Position numbers and translations under genes: made by a program. A stretch of DNA of 28,323 nucleotides from CAZNPW01 sp964575185 (GTDB lineage Bacteria > Pseudomonadota > Alphaproteobacteria > Rhodobacterales > Rhodobacteraceae), in NCBI GenBank assembly GCA_964575185.1, contig CAZNPW010000039.1, positions 1-28,323 on the forward strand, read 5' to 3'. Positions 8,335-15,604 of the stretch are shown here, in pieces. Within the stretch, counting starts at the first letter, position 1; each line of letters starts with the position of its first letter. Under the pieces are notes generated by a model. That model saw only the letters and a list, made by a program, of their open reading frames with translations. It did not search any database and was not told the DNA's origin.

Positions 8335-8357
8335 CGGGGCGCGGCGACCGCGCCCCG
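8335..8357 (-). terminator. Hairpin terminator of rpoH
   Basis: Bases 8335-8344 and 8348-8357 form a perfect 10-bp GC stem with a 3-base loop. On the minus strand it starts 8 bases after the rpoH stop at 8366. There is no T-run. The rest of the 193-base convergent gap (8173-8334) shows no gene. Confidence 0.6.
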
Positions 8358-8365
8358 TAAGCGCG

Positions 8366-9262
8366 TTACGCGGGCACGCCCATGCCCTTGCCGCGGGCGA
8401 GCTGGCGGATCTTCTCCTGCAGCTTTTCGAACGCGCGGACCTCGATCTGCCGGATGCGCTCGCGGCTGACCTGATACTTTTCCGACAATTCCTCCAGCGT
8501 CACGGGCTGGTCGGCCAGCCGCCGTTCGACCAGGATGTCGCGCTCGCGCGCGTTCAGGACACCCATCGCCTGGGTCAGGAGCGCGCGGCGGGCGTCGAGC
8601 TCGTCGCGCTCGGCATAGGCCTCGGCCTGGTCGCTGTCCTCGTCCTCGAGCCAGTCCTGCCACTGCGTGGAGGATTCGCCGTCCCCCCCGACGGTTGCGT
8701 TCAGGCTCGCGTCGCTGCCTGCGAGGCGGCGGTTCATCTCCACCACCTCGGCCTCGGTCACCGACAGGTCGTGCGCGATCCGCGCGACGTTCTCGGGCCG
8801 CAGGTCGCCCTCCTCCAGCGCGCCGACCTTGGCCTTGGCCTTGCGCAGGTTGAAGAACAGCTTCTTCTGCGCCGACGTGGTGCCGAGCTTCACCAGGCTC
8901 CACGACCGCAGGATGTATTCCTGGATGCTCGCCCGGATCCACCACATCGCGTAGGTCGCAAGCCGGAAGCCCCGCTCGGGGTCGAACCGCTTGACCGCCT
9001 GCATCAGGCCCACGTTCGCCTCAGAGATGACCTCGGCCTGCGGCAGGCCGTAGCCGCGGTAGCCCATGGCGATCTTGGCCGCGAGCCGCAGGTGGCTCGT
9101 CACCAGCTGGTGCGCGGCCTTGGTGTCCTGGTGGTCGACCCAGGCCTTGGCCAGCATGTATTCCTGTTCCGGCTCCAGCAGCGGGAATTTGCGGATTTCC
9201 TGCATGTAACGGTTCAGCCCCTGTTCGGGGCTCGGTGCGGGAAGGTTCGCGTAGGTGCTCAA
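8366..9262 (-). CDS. rpoH: RNA polymerase heat-shock sigma factor RpoH
   Basis: A 298-residue sigma-32 type factor that directs RNA polymerase to heat-shock and stress promoters. It has the RpoH box QKKLFFNLR (about residues 132-140), region 2 with GLMQAVKRFDPERGFRLATYAMWWIR, and region 4 ending in a helix-turn-helix (VTLEELSEKYQVSRERIRQIEVRAFEKLQ). The start is TTG at 9262, reading MSTYANLPAPSPEQGLNRY, which matches RpoH-I N-termini I recall from Rhodobacter. An AGGGGG site sits 5 bases upstream; the first ATG is 19 codons later and would cut the conserved N-terminus. A likely promoter is 49-76 bases upstream and a strong hairpin follows. Rhodobacteraceae commonly have two RpoH paralogues; this one looks like RpoH-I. 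Confidence 0.95.
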   Translation of the reverse strand: MSTYANLPAPSPEQGLNRYMQEIRKFPLLEPEQEYMLAKAWVDHQDTKAAHQLVTSHLRLAAKIAMGYRGYGLPQAEVISEANVGLMQAVKRFDPERGFRLATYAMWWIRASIQEYILRSWSLVKLGTTSAQKKLFFNLRKAKAKVGALEEGDLRPENVARIAHDLSVTEAEVVEMNRRLAGSDASLNATVGGDGESSTQWQDWLEDEDSDQAEAYAERDELDARRALLTQAMGVLNARERDILVERRLADQPVTLEELSEKYQVSRERIRQIEVRAFEKLQEKIRQLARGKGMGVPA

Positions 9263-9310
9263 TCGTGCCCCCTATGGTGTGCCCGGTGCCATCAGCCCCC
9301 GGGACCGTCT

Positions 9311-9338
9311 AATGTAGCAACGCCCGACCGCCGTTCAA
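9311..9338 (-). promoter_or_regulatory. Candidate promoter of rpoH
   Basis: On the minus strand, TTGAAC (9338-9333) and TACATT (9316-9311) are separated by 16 bases. Transcription would start near 9304 and leave a leader of about 42 bases before the TTG start. The flanking CTTGAA and CTACATTA also resemble alphaproteobacterial sigma-32 elements, so self-regulation is possible. Confidence 0.45.
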
Positions 9339-9502
9339 GGCACCCTGCGCCGCAAAAGTTGACGAAGCATGTAGGGCTTTGTGGGCGGCGGTAAGCCCTG
9401 TGACGGCCATCTCACGCGAACGTCACGCTGCGACACGATGTCCGCTGTGCGGAAATGCAACGTCATGCCAGCCTGACGGTCTTTCACACAAAGGAATTGC
9501 AC

Positions 9503-10558
9503 ATGGCCTGGATCATTCCGTCGTCCGTGATCACCTCCGGAACGGCCATCTCCGTCGCCCCGGCCGACAATCTCTTCGTCGGGGTGGGGATCACGCTCGG
9601 ATCGACCGACGGCTTCGCCGTCGTGCTCGCGTGGACGACCGGACAGCGCGCGATCGTCAATGGCGCGCTTGTAGGTGCAATCGGCGGCATCGCCAACTCC
9701 GGGATCCTCGACGAAACGCGGGTCGTCTTCGGCACGACCGCGCAGATCACCGGGTTGACCGCCTTCGGGGCGGGCTTCACGGTTTTTAACAACTTCAATC
9801 TGGTCAACCGCGGCCTGATCGAATCCTTCGGCGGTCCGTTAGGGGCGCTGTATCTCGTAACCGGCACGGACGTCGGCGAATCCGTCGTCAGGAACTTCGG
9901 CACGATCCGCGGCGACGATACCGGCGTCCTTCTGGACGGCCTGAACCCCATGGGCCCCACCCTGTTCAACAGCGGCGTCATCGATGGCGGCGTTCAAAGC
10001 CTGCGCGACATCGGCACGCAGATCGTCACAACGGTCGTCAATTCCGGCACGATGATCGGCGGCGTCCTGCTCGGCACCGGGAACGACGCCTACCTCGGCA
10101 CCGGCGGCCGGGTCGTCGGATCGGTCAGCGGCGAGGGCGGAGACGACAGCCTGACGGGCGGTTCCCTGCGCGACACGCTGCTCGGCGGCGACGGCAACGA
10201 CACGCTGTCGGGCGCGCGCGGGCAGGACGTGCTGACCGGCGGGGCAGGGGCCGACCGCTTCGTCTTCGGCGCGGCCCCGGGCCCGGCCAACCGCGACACG
10301 ATCACCGATTTTCGCGTCGGCGACCGGATCCTGCTGGATGACGCGGTGTTCCGCGCGCTCGACCCCGGCACGCTCGCGCCGTCGGCGTTCCGGGCGGGCA
10401 CCACGGGCCTCGCGCTCGACGCCACCGACCGCATCCTGTTCGAGACCGACACCCGCCTCCTGCGCTACGACCCCGACGGCGTCGGCGGGGCGGCGGCACA
10501 GGTCCTTGCCGTGGTGAACGGCAACGCCGTCACCGCCGCGTCCTTCACGATCTTCTAG
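9503..10558 (+). CDS. RTX-type calcium-binding protein with N-terminal solenoid-like repeats
   Basis: A 351-residue protein of unknown specific function. Residues 1-185 contain recurring NSG/NRG turns (IANSGIL, LVNRGLI, LFNSGVI, VVNSGTM) about every 25-45 residues, suggesting a beta-solenoid. Residues about 190-255 carry degenerate RTX nonapeptides of the GGxGxDxLxGG type, which bind calcium. They lead into DRFVFG...TITDFRVGDRILLD, the usual ending of type I-secreted RTX proteins. There is no Sec signal, which fits type I export by a C-terminal signal, but no exporter is encoded nearby. ATG 9503 is supported by AAGGA at 9491-9495. Rare codons such as TTA and GTA in the first half and a lower GC content hint at acquisition by transfer. 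Its stop overlaps the kup stop on the other strand. Confidence 0.8.
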   Translation: MAWIIPSSVITSGTAISVAPADNLFVGVGITLGSTDGFAVVLAWTTGQRAIVNGALVGAIGGIANSGILDETRVVFGTTAQITGLTAFGAGFTVFNNFNLVNRGLIESFGGPLGALYLVTGTDVGESVVRNFGTIRGDDTGVLLDGLNPMGPTLFNSGVIDGGVQSLRDIGTQIVTTVVNSGTMIGGVLLGTGNDAYLGTGGRVVGSVSGEGGDDSLTGGSLRDTLLGGDGNDTLSGARGQDVLTGGAGADRFVFGAAPGPANRDTITDFRVGDRILLDDAVFRALDPGTLAPSAFRAGTTGLALDATDRILFETDTRLLRYDPDGVGGAAAQVLAVVNGNAVTAASFTIF

Positions 10559-12516
10559 ATCGCCACCCGCTCGCCCAGTTCGACCACGCGGTCGCGCGGC
10601 AGGTGGTAGTAGTCCGACGGGTCGGCCGAAAAGCGCGTCAGCGCGACGTAGGCGCGGTCGAGCAGAAGCTCGATCCCGCGGCCCGTGGCGACCGCCCGCC
10701 TGCGGCCGAGGAAGAAGGTCGAGGTCATCACGTCGAACCGCAGCCCCGCCTGCCGGGCATGGCCCATGGCGCGGCTGATGTTCGGCGTCTCCATGAAGCC
10801 GAAGCGCAGCGTCAGCCGCAGGACATGGCCGCCGAGCGGCTCCACCGCCGCGCGTTCGGCGGCGGTCGCGTAGGGCACCCGCAGCGTCTCGACCGTCAGG
10901 AGCACGGTCTGTTCGTGCAGCACGCGGTTGTGCTTGAGGTTGTGCAGCAGCGCCGAGGGCACCACGCCGGGGTCCGGCGTCAGGAAGAAGGCCGTGCCGG
11001 GAATGACGTGGACCGACGACGTCGCCATCATCTTGACGAACGACGGCACGGTGATCGCGCTGCCGTAGACGCGCGCCCGCACCAGTTGCGCGCCCCGCCA
11101 CCAGATCCACATGACCAGCCCCAGCACCAGCGCGATCAGAAGCGGCACGTAGCCCCCGTCGCCGACCCGCATCAGGTTCGAGGCGAGGAAGACGTATTCC
11201 ACCAGCGCGACGGGGGCGGCGAGCAGGATCGCCGGCACCACCCCCAGCCGCCCCGACCGGATCAGCAGCATCACCCCCAGCGTCGTCGTCAGCACCATCG
11301 TGCCCGTCACCGCGATCCCGTAGGCCGCGGCGAGCGCGGTCGAGGATCCGAAGGCCAGCACGATCCACAGCACGCCGAACAGCAAGAGCCAGTTGACCGC
11401 CCCGATGTAGATCTGCCCCGACTGCCCTTCCGCCGTGTGGACGATCCGCAGCCGCGGCAGGAAGCCGAGCTGCACCGCGCCCCGCGCCATCGAGAATGCG
11501 CCCGAGATCACCGCCTGGCTCGCGATGACCGTGGCCATGGTGGCGAGGATCACGAGGAACGGCAGCGCCCAGTCCGGCGCCATGGCGAAGAACGCATCCT
11601 CGGCCCGCTCGGGGTAGGCCAGGATCATCGCGCCCTGGCCCATGTAGTTGATGACGAGCGCGGGCAGCACCAGCCCGAACCAGGCCAGCGTGATCGGCCG
11701 CCGCCCGAAGTGGCCGAGGTCGGCATAGAGCGCCTCGCCCCCGGTCACCGCCAGGAACACCGCCCCCAGCACGACGAAGGCGATGCCGGGGTTCTGGACC
11801 AGGAAGCCGACGCCCCAGACCGGGTTGAAGGCCGCGACGACGACCGGATTGTCGGCGACATGCCACAGGCCGAGGCCCGCCAGGACCAGGAACCACACGA
11901 GCGTGACCGGCCCGAAGAACAGCGCGACCCGCGCCGTGCCGGTGCCTTGCACGGCAAACAGCGCGACGAGGATCGCGAGCGTGACCGGGATGACCCAGGG
12001 CTGCAGCGCGGGCACGATCAGGTCCATCCCCTCGACCGCCGACAGCACCGAGATCGCGGGCGTGATCGCCGCATCGCCCGCGAACAGCGCCGCCCCGGAC
12101 ACCGCGAGGATCATCACCGGGATCGACCGCCGCCCCGTCGCCAGCCGCACCAGCGTGTAAAGCGCGAGGATCCCGCCCTCGCCCCGGTTGTCGGCGCGCA
12201 AGAGGACGAAGACGTATTTCACCGTCACGACCAGGAACAGCGTCCAGATCAAGAGCGACAGCAGCCCCAGCACCTCGGCATGCCCCGGCACGGTCGCCCC
12301 CGTCGCGAGCAACGCCTCGCGGAAGGCATAGAGCGGCGAGGTGCCGATGTCGCCGTAGACCACCCCCACCGCGCCGAGCGCCAGCGCGAGCATCCCGCGC
12401 TGGCCCTGCCGGCCCTCGTGGATGTCGCCGCCGTCCTGCCCGGCGCGCAGGTAGTCGGCGATGTCCAGCGCCTCGGGGCCGGCGAGCATCGGGGGGGAAG
12501 GGGGAGCGTGCGTCAT
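10555..12516 (-). CDS. kup: Potassium transporter Kup
   Basis: A 653-residue inner-membrane potassium uptake protein, probably a K+/H+ symporter. The hallmark GDIGTSPLY is at residues 55-63. About twelve hydrophobic segments fill residues 40-480, followed by a soluble C-terminal domain of about 170 residues, as in the KUP/HAK/KT family. The length is normal. ATG 12516 puts the conserved N-terminal QRGMLALALGAVGVVYGDIG block at the usual depth. No convincing ribosome site precedes it, and an ATG at residue 10 has none either, so the exact start is uncertain. It converges with the RTX gene; both stops share the palindrome CTAG. The 185 bases upstream to rluD hold no gene. Confidence 0.94.
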   Translation of the reverse strand: MTHAPPSPPMLAGPEALDIADYLRAGQDGGDIHEGRQGQRGMLALALGAVGVVYGDIGTSPLYAFREALLATGATVPGHAEVLGLLSLLIWTLFLVVTVKYVFVLLRADNRGEGGILALYTLVRLATGRRSIPVMILAVSGAALFAGDAAITPAISVLSAVEGMDLIVPALQPWVIPVTLAILVALFAVQGTGTARVALFFGPVTLVWFLVLAGLGLWHVADNPVVVAAFNPVWGVGFLVQNPGIAFVVLGAVFLAVTGGEALYADLGHFGRRPITLAWFGLVLPALVINYMGQGAMILAYPERAEDAFFAMAPDWALPFLVILATMATVIASQAVISGAFSMARGAVQLGFLPRLRIVHTAEGQSGQIYIGAVNWLLLFGVLWIVLAFGSSTALAAAYGIAVTGTMVLTTTLGVMLLIRSGRLGVVPAILLAAPVALVEYVFLASNLMRVGDGGYVPLLIALVLGLVMWIWWRGAQLVRARVYGSAITVPSFVKMMATSSVHVIPGTAFFLTPDPGVVPSALLHNLKHNRVLHEQTVLLTVETLRVPYATAAERAAVEPLGGHVLRLTLRFGFMETPNISRAMGHARQAGLRFDVMTSTFFLGRRRAVATGRGIELLLDRAYVALTRFSADPSDYYHLPRDRVVELGERVAI

Positions 12517-12701
12517 CTGAGCGTGGTGCCCGGTCCGGGCGCAGGGTGGGCGGGATGCCCGCGCGGCATCGTGGCACGGAACCTGGCCGCCCTGCGCGGG
12601 GGCGGAACGCCGCAGGGCATACGCCGCGGACGGGCCGGGCACAAGGGCGCGCAGCCGGGGTCCGGCGGCGGCCTGCAAGGCGCCGGGGGCGAGGCGCGGG
12701 C

Positions 12702-13706
12702 TCAGCCGCCGAGCGCGGCCAGAAGGTGCGCCATGTCCGCGGGCAGCGGGCTGTCGAAGGACAGTCGCGCCGCGCTGACCGGATGCACGAACCCCAGCCG
12801 CGCCGCGTGCAGCGCCTGGCGCGGAAAGGCATTCGCGGCGTCGGCCCCCGGCACCCGGCCGGGCAGGCGGCGGCGCGCGCCGTAGGTCGGGTCGCCGACC
12901 AGCGGATGCCCGGCATAGGCCATGTGCACGCGGATCTGGTGCGTCCGCCCCGTCTCCAGCCGGCAGCGCAGCAGGCTCGCGGCCCCGCCCGCCAGCACCG
13001 CCTCCACCGCCACGCGCGTCACGGCATGGCGGCCCTTCTCCCCCCAGCAGACCGCCTGGCGCTGCCGGTCGGTCGGGTGCCGGTCGAGCTGCGTCGCCAC
13101 CACGATCACGCCCCCCGGCTCCACCGTCACGCCGCGCAGGCCCCGCAGCCGCGGGTCGCCCGCGCCCGGCACCCCATGCGCGACGGCAAGGTAGGCGCGG
13201 TCGACCGCATGCGCCGCGAACTGCGCCGACAGGCCGTGGTGCGCCCGGTCGGTCTTCGCCGCGACGATCAGGCCGGTCGTATCCTTGTCGATCCGGTGCA
13301 CGATCCCGGGCCGCCGCGCGCCCCCGACCCCCGCGAGCCGGTCGCCGCAATGCGCGATCAGCGCGTTGACGAGCGTGCCGTCGGGCGACCCCGGCGCGGG
13401 ATGCACGACCATCCCCGCGGGCTTGTCGACGACGATCAGGTCGTCGTCCTCATACACCACCGCCAGCGGGATGTCCTGGCCCGCGTCGGCCGGGGGGACG
13501 GCCTCGGTCCAGGCCACCTCCAGCACCTCGCCCGCCGCCACCGCGGCGCTCGCGTCGGTCAGCGCGGCGCCCGCCCGCCGCACGCCCCCGTCGGCGATGA
13601 TCCGCGCCAGCCGCGACCGCGACAGCGCGGCCTCCGGCGGCACCGCCCCGGCCAGCACCTTGTCAAGCCGGCCCGCCTGCCCCAGGGTGACGGAGATGGA
13701 CGGCAC
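12702..13706 (-). CDS. rluD: Ribosomal large subunit pseudouridine synthase, RluD family
   Basis: A 334-residue enzyme that isomerises specific uridines in 23S rRNA. An S4 RNA-binding domain lies at about residues 10-65 (GRLDKVL...LSRSRLARIIADGGV). The RluA/C/D catalytic domain has VVDKPAGMVVHP and HRIDKDTTGL with the catalytic aspartate D140. The C-terminal block GRTHQIRVHMAYAGHPLVGDPTYG is intact. I call RluD rather than RluC from the overall pattern; the exact rRNA target is inferred. The start is GTG 13706, with an AAGGGGG site about 6 bases upstream; later starts would cut the S4 domain. Its first 11 bases overlap the 5' end of the divergent DUF6476 gene. Confidence 0.88.
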   Translation of the reverse strand: MPSISVTLGQAGRLDKVLAGAVPPEAALSRSRLARIIADGGVRRAGAALTDASAAVAAGEVLEVAWTEAVPPADAGQDIPLAVVYEDDDLIVVDKPAGMVVHPAPGSPDGTLVNALIAHCGDRLAGVGGARRPGIVHRIDKDTTGLIVAAKTDRAHHGLSAQFAAHAVDRAYLAVAHGVPGAGDPRLRGLRGVTVEPGGVIVVATQLDRHPTDRQRQAVCWGEKGRHAVTRVAVEAVLAGGAASLLRCRLETGRTHQIRVHMAYAGHPLVGDPTYGARRRLPGRVPGADAANAFPRQALHAARLGFVHPVSAARLSFDSPLPADMAHLLAALGG

Positions 13707-14001
13707 GGACGACCCCCTTCGCGACGCCGCGCTTCCGCCCGGCCTGCGGTTCCTGAAATGGCTGGTCATCACCCTGATGATCGTGATGATCGCGGGCGTC
13801 ATAACCATCGTCGCCCTGCTTGTCACCCGGCTGCGCCCCGCGCCCTCGCCCCTGCCCGCCGCGATCTCCCTGCCCGCCGACGCCTTCCCCACCGCGGTCA
13901 CGGCCGGCCCCGGCTGGTATGCCGTCGTCACCTCCGACGGCCGCATCCTGATCTTCGACGCCGCCACCGGCGCGCTGCGGCAGACCGTCCGGGTCGAATG
14001 A
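13696..14001 (+). CDS. DUF6476-like small membrane protein
   Basis: A 101-residue protein of unknown function. One hydrophobic segment at about residues 20-44 (WLVITLMIVMIAGVITIVALLV) is preceded by a short acidic N-terminus. It is followed by a soluble part with a beta-rich stretch (WYAVVTSDGRILIFDAATGALRQTV) that resembles a single beta-propeller blade. I recall this protein next to rluD in many Rhodobacteraceae as DUF6476. It is probably anchored in the inner membrane with a periplasmic C-terminus. ATG 13696 lies within the 5' end of rluD on the other strand. An AGGG at 13684-13687 is at an acceptable distance upstream. tRNA-Gly follows 55 bases downstream. Confidence 0.75.
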   Translation: MDGTDDPLRDAALPPGLRFLKWLVITLMIVMIAGVITIVALLVTRLRPAPSPLPAAISLPADAFPTAVTAGPGWYAVVTSDGRILIFDAATGALRQTVRVE

Positions 14002-14009
14002 TTTTCCCC

Positions 14010-14037
14010 TTGCGCCGCGCCGCCCGGCTTTATACAT
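14010..14037 (+). promoter_or_regulatory. Candidate promoter of tRNA-Gly
   Basis: TTGCGC (14010-14015) and ATACAT (14032-14037), spaced 16 bases, lie about 20 bases before the mature tRNA. The TTTATACAT stretch stands out in this GC-rich region. Confidence 0.45.
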
Positions 14038-14056
14038 CCCCGCCACCGGCAACGGG

Positions 14057-14131
14057 GCGGGCGTAGCTCAGGGGTAGAGCATAACCTTGCCAAGGTTAGG
14101 GTCGTGAGTTCGAATCTCATCGCCCGCTCCA
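14057..14131 (+). tRNA. tRNA-Gly (GCC anticodon)
   Basis: A full cloverleaf is visible. The acceptor GCGGGCG at 14057-14063 pairs with CGCCCGC at 14121-14127. The D arm contains TAGCTCAGGGGTAGAGC. The anticodon stem TAACC/GGTTA encloses the loop TTGCCAA, giving anticodon GCC at 14089-14091. The T arm contains GTTCGAATC. A discriminator T and an encoded CCA end at 14131. Confidence 0.97.
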
Positions 14132-14145
14132 GACCGGACGCGCAT

Positions 14146-14171
14146 ACGGGCACCCCTGCGGGTGCCCGTTT
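14146..14171 (+). terminator. Terminator of tRNA-Gly
   Basis: ACGGGCACCC (14146-14155) pairs perfectly with 14160-14169 around a 4-base loop and is followed by a short T-run. It lies 15 bases after the tRNA and 4 bases before the stop of the minus-strand DUF4260 gene, so it may serve both directions. Confidence 0.75.
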
Positions 14172-14174
14172 GCA

Positions 14175-14570
14175 TTACCCCAGGTGCGTGTGCCGGAAGG
14201 CGTCGGGGCATTTCAGCCCATAGCCCGCCAGCCGGTCGAAGCCCACATGGGCCAGCCAGATCAGCCCCAGCGCCAGCGCCGACCCCCCGCCCGCGGCCCA
14301 TCCCGCCGCCGCCAGCGCCAGCGGCAGCAGCGTCGTGTGGCCGAGGTTGTAGACCCAGGCCCCGACGCGCGGACCCGCCAGATACCCCGCCATGAACAGG
14401 TCGGGCACCAGGAACATCAGCGCGAACAGCCACCAGCCGAAGCCGAGCGTGCCATAGGCCGTCGCCGCCACGGCCAGGATCGCGGCCCCCTCGGCGCGCA
14501 GGATCAGGCCGGGCGCGCCGGTGACGGTGCCCGAGGCCGACATGGGGGAGGGGGACATCGGGGTGGTCAT
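14175..14570 (-). CDS. DUF4260 family membrane protein
   Basis: A 131-residue membrane protein with four hydrophobic segments. It shows the family blocks WWLFALMFLVPDLFMAGYLAGPRVGAWVYN, LIWLAHVGFDRLAGYGLK and the C-terminal PDAF..THLG, which I recognise as DUF4260. Function is unknown. ATG 14570 is chosen because AGGAGA lies 7 bases upstream; a GTG six codons earlier lacks this. It is divergent from a LysR-type regulator with 101 bases between the starts. That is the classic arrangement of a LysR protein with its target, so control by that regulator is likely but not shown. Confidence 0.85.
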   Translation of the reverse strand: MTTPMSPSPMSASGTVTGAPGLILRAEGAAILAVAATAYGTLGFGWWLFALMFLVPDLFMAGYLAGPRVGAWVYNLGHTTLLPLALAAAGWAAGGGSALALGLIWLAHVGFDRLAGYGLKCPDAFRHTHLG

Positions 14571-14644
14571 GATCGTCTCTCCTGTCACGGGCCGGTTTGG
14601 CCTTGCCGGAAAGATGGCGCGGTGCGACGCTCAACGCCATTGTC

Positions 14645-14655
14645 GAACGATGTTC
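14645..14655. promoter_or_regulatory. Short dyad between the divergent DUF4260 and LysR genes
   Basis: GAAC-GAT-GTTC is a small inverted repeat 17 bases before the LysR start, inside ATTGTCGAACGATGTTCAT, which fits the loose T-N11-A LysR pattern. It is a candidate binding site only. Confidence 0.3.
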
Positions 14656-14671
14656 ATCCGCCTGCAACGAA

Positions 14672-15526
14672 ATGACGAACGACCCCGCCTGGGACCTGAT
14701 CGCCGCCTGGCGCGCCGTGCATCGCGCGGGCAGCCTGTCGGGGGCCGCGCGCGCCCTCGGCCTGTCGCAGCCGACCGTCCGGCGGCAGATCGAGGCGCTC
14801 GAGGCGCGGCTCGGCACGCCGCTCTTCACCCGCGACACCCAAGGTTTGACGCCGCTCGCCGGGGCCGACGACCTCGCGGCGCTGGCCGCCACGATCGACG
14901 CCGCCGCCCGCGCCTTCCTGCGCGCGGCCCAGGGCGCGCGCGACCGGGTCGAGGGCACCGTCCGCCTCTCCTGCCCCGCGCTGATCGGGGTGGAGATCCT
15001 GCCCGCCGCCCTCGCCCGCCTCGCCCGCGCGCACCCCGGCCTCACGGTCGAACTCGCGCTGACCAACCGGGTCGAGGACATCCTGCGGCACGAGGCCGAC
15101 GTGGCCGTGCGGCTCGGCCCGCCGGGGCAGGACCGGATCGTGGCGCGCAAGGTCGCGGCGGTCGAGGTCGGCCTCTTCGCCGCGCCCGGCCTGGCGGCGG
15201 CCGACATCGCCTACGCGACGCTGCAGGCGACCGTGCCCTTCGTCGGCGACGACCGGCGCGACCTGATCGCGCAGGGCTTCGCGGCGCTGGGCCTGCCCCA
15301 CCCCGCCCGCACCGTCCTGCGCACCGACGACGACCTCGCGCAGCTCGCCGCGATCCGCGCGGGCGTGGGCGCGGGGGTGTGCCAGACCCGCGTGGCGGCC
15401 GGCCTCCTCCGCCTCTGCCCCGCCATCGCGCTGCGGCGCGAGGCCTGGGTCGTCACGCACGAGGACCTGCGCCACCTGCCGCGCATCCGCGCGGTGATCG
15501 ACGCGCTGGCCGCGGCGCTGGCCTGA
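14672..15526 (+). CDS. LysR family transcriptional regulator
   Basis: A 284-residue regulator. The N-terminal winged helix-turn-helix includes SLSGAARALGLSQPTVRRQIEALEARLG (about residues 20-47), followed by TPLFTRDTQGLTPLAGA. A periplasmic-binding-protein-like effector domain fills the rest and is somewhat shorter than usual. The effector is unknown. ATG 14672 gives the usual few residues before the helix-turn-helix. It is divergent from the DUF4260 gene, its most probable target. Its stop lies only 2 bases before a Fur-like operator of the metal importer, but the different signal families make it unlikely that it controls that operon. Confidence 0.9.
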   Translation: MTNDPAWDLIAAWRAVHRAGSLSGAARALGLSQPTVRRQIEALEARLGTPLFTRDTQGLTPLAGADDLAALAATIDAAARAFLRAAQGARDRVEGTVRLSCPALIGVEILPAALARLARAHPGLTVELALTNRVEDILRHEADVAVRLGPPGQDRIVARKVAAVEVGLFAAPGLAAADIAYATLQATVPFVGDDRRDLIAQGFAALGLPHPARTVLRTDDDLAQLAAIRAGVGAGVCQTRVAAGLLRLCPAIALRREAWVVTHEDLRHLPRIRAVIDALAAALA

Positions 15527-15528
15527 GG

Positions 15529-15545
15529 TTGCGAAACATTCGCAA
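15529..15545. promoter_or_regulatory. Candidate Fur-family (Mur-like) operator 1
   Basis: TTGCGAAACATTCGCAA is a perfect 7-3-7 inverted repeat, starting 2 bases after the LysR stop and lying just upstream of the importer -35 box. The form resembles the alphaproteobacterial Mur/Fur boxes I remember. A second related site is centred 29 bases downstream. Confidence 0.6.
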
Positions 15546-15551
15546 CGGCTG

Positions 15552-15579
15552 TTGACTTTGCGAACCATTCTCATAACTC
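15552..15579 (+). promoter_or_regulatory. Candidate promoter of the metal importer operon
   Basis: TTGACT (15552-15557) and TAACTC (15574-15579) are spaced 16 bases. Operator 2 fills the spacer, so bound repressor would block RNA polymerase. The -35 box is good and the -10 box weak. Confidence 0.5.
15558..15574. promoter_or_regulatory. Candidate Fur-family (Mur-like) operator 2
   Basis: TTGCGAACCATTCTCAT keeps the same left arm TTGCGAA and the 3-base centre of operator 1, with a degenerate right arm TTCTCAT. It lies between the predicted -35 and -10 boxes. Confidence 0.5.
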
Positions 15580-15604
15580 GGGCGACACGTCGCAGAGGTG
15601 CCCG

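Noticed and set aside
8224..8469. Small plus-strand frame overlapping the 3' end of rpoH
   Set aside because: Its composition is Arg/Pro/Ala-rich and it crosses the rpoH terminator hairpin. Nothing supports it as a gene.
9839..12916. Long minus-strand frame of about 1025 codons across kup
   Set aside because: It is in a different frame from kup, is rich in Arg/Ala/Gly and has no domain. kup itself, with GDIGTSPLY, explains the region.
13663..14052. Minus-strand frame opposite DUF6476 and the tRNA promoter
   Set aside because: It is Gly/Asp-rich shadow sequence with no motif and is opposite a gene with a clear membrane segment.
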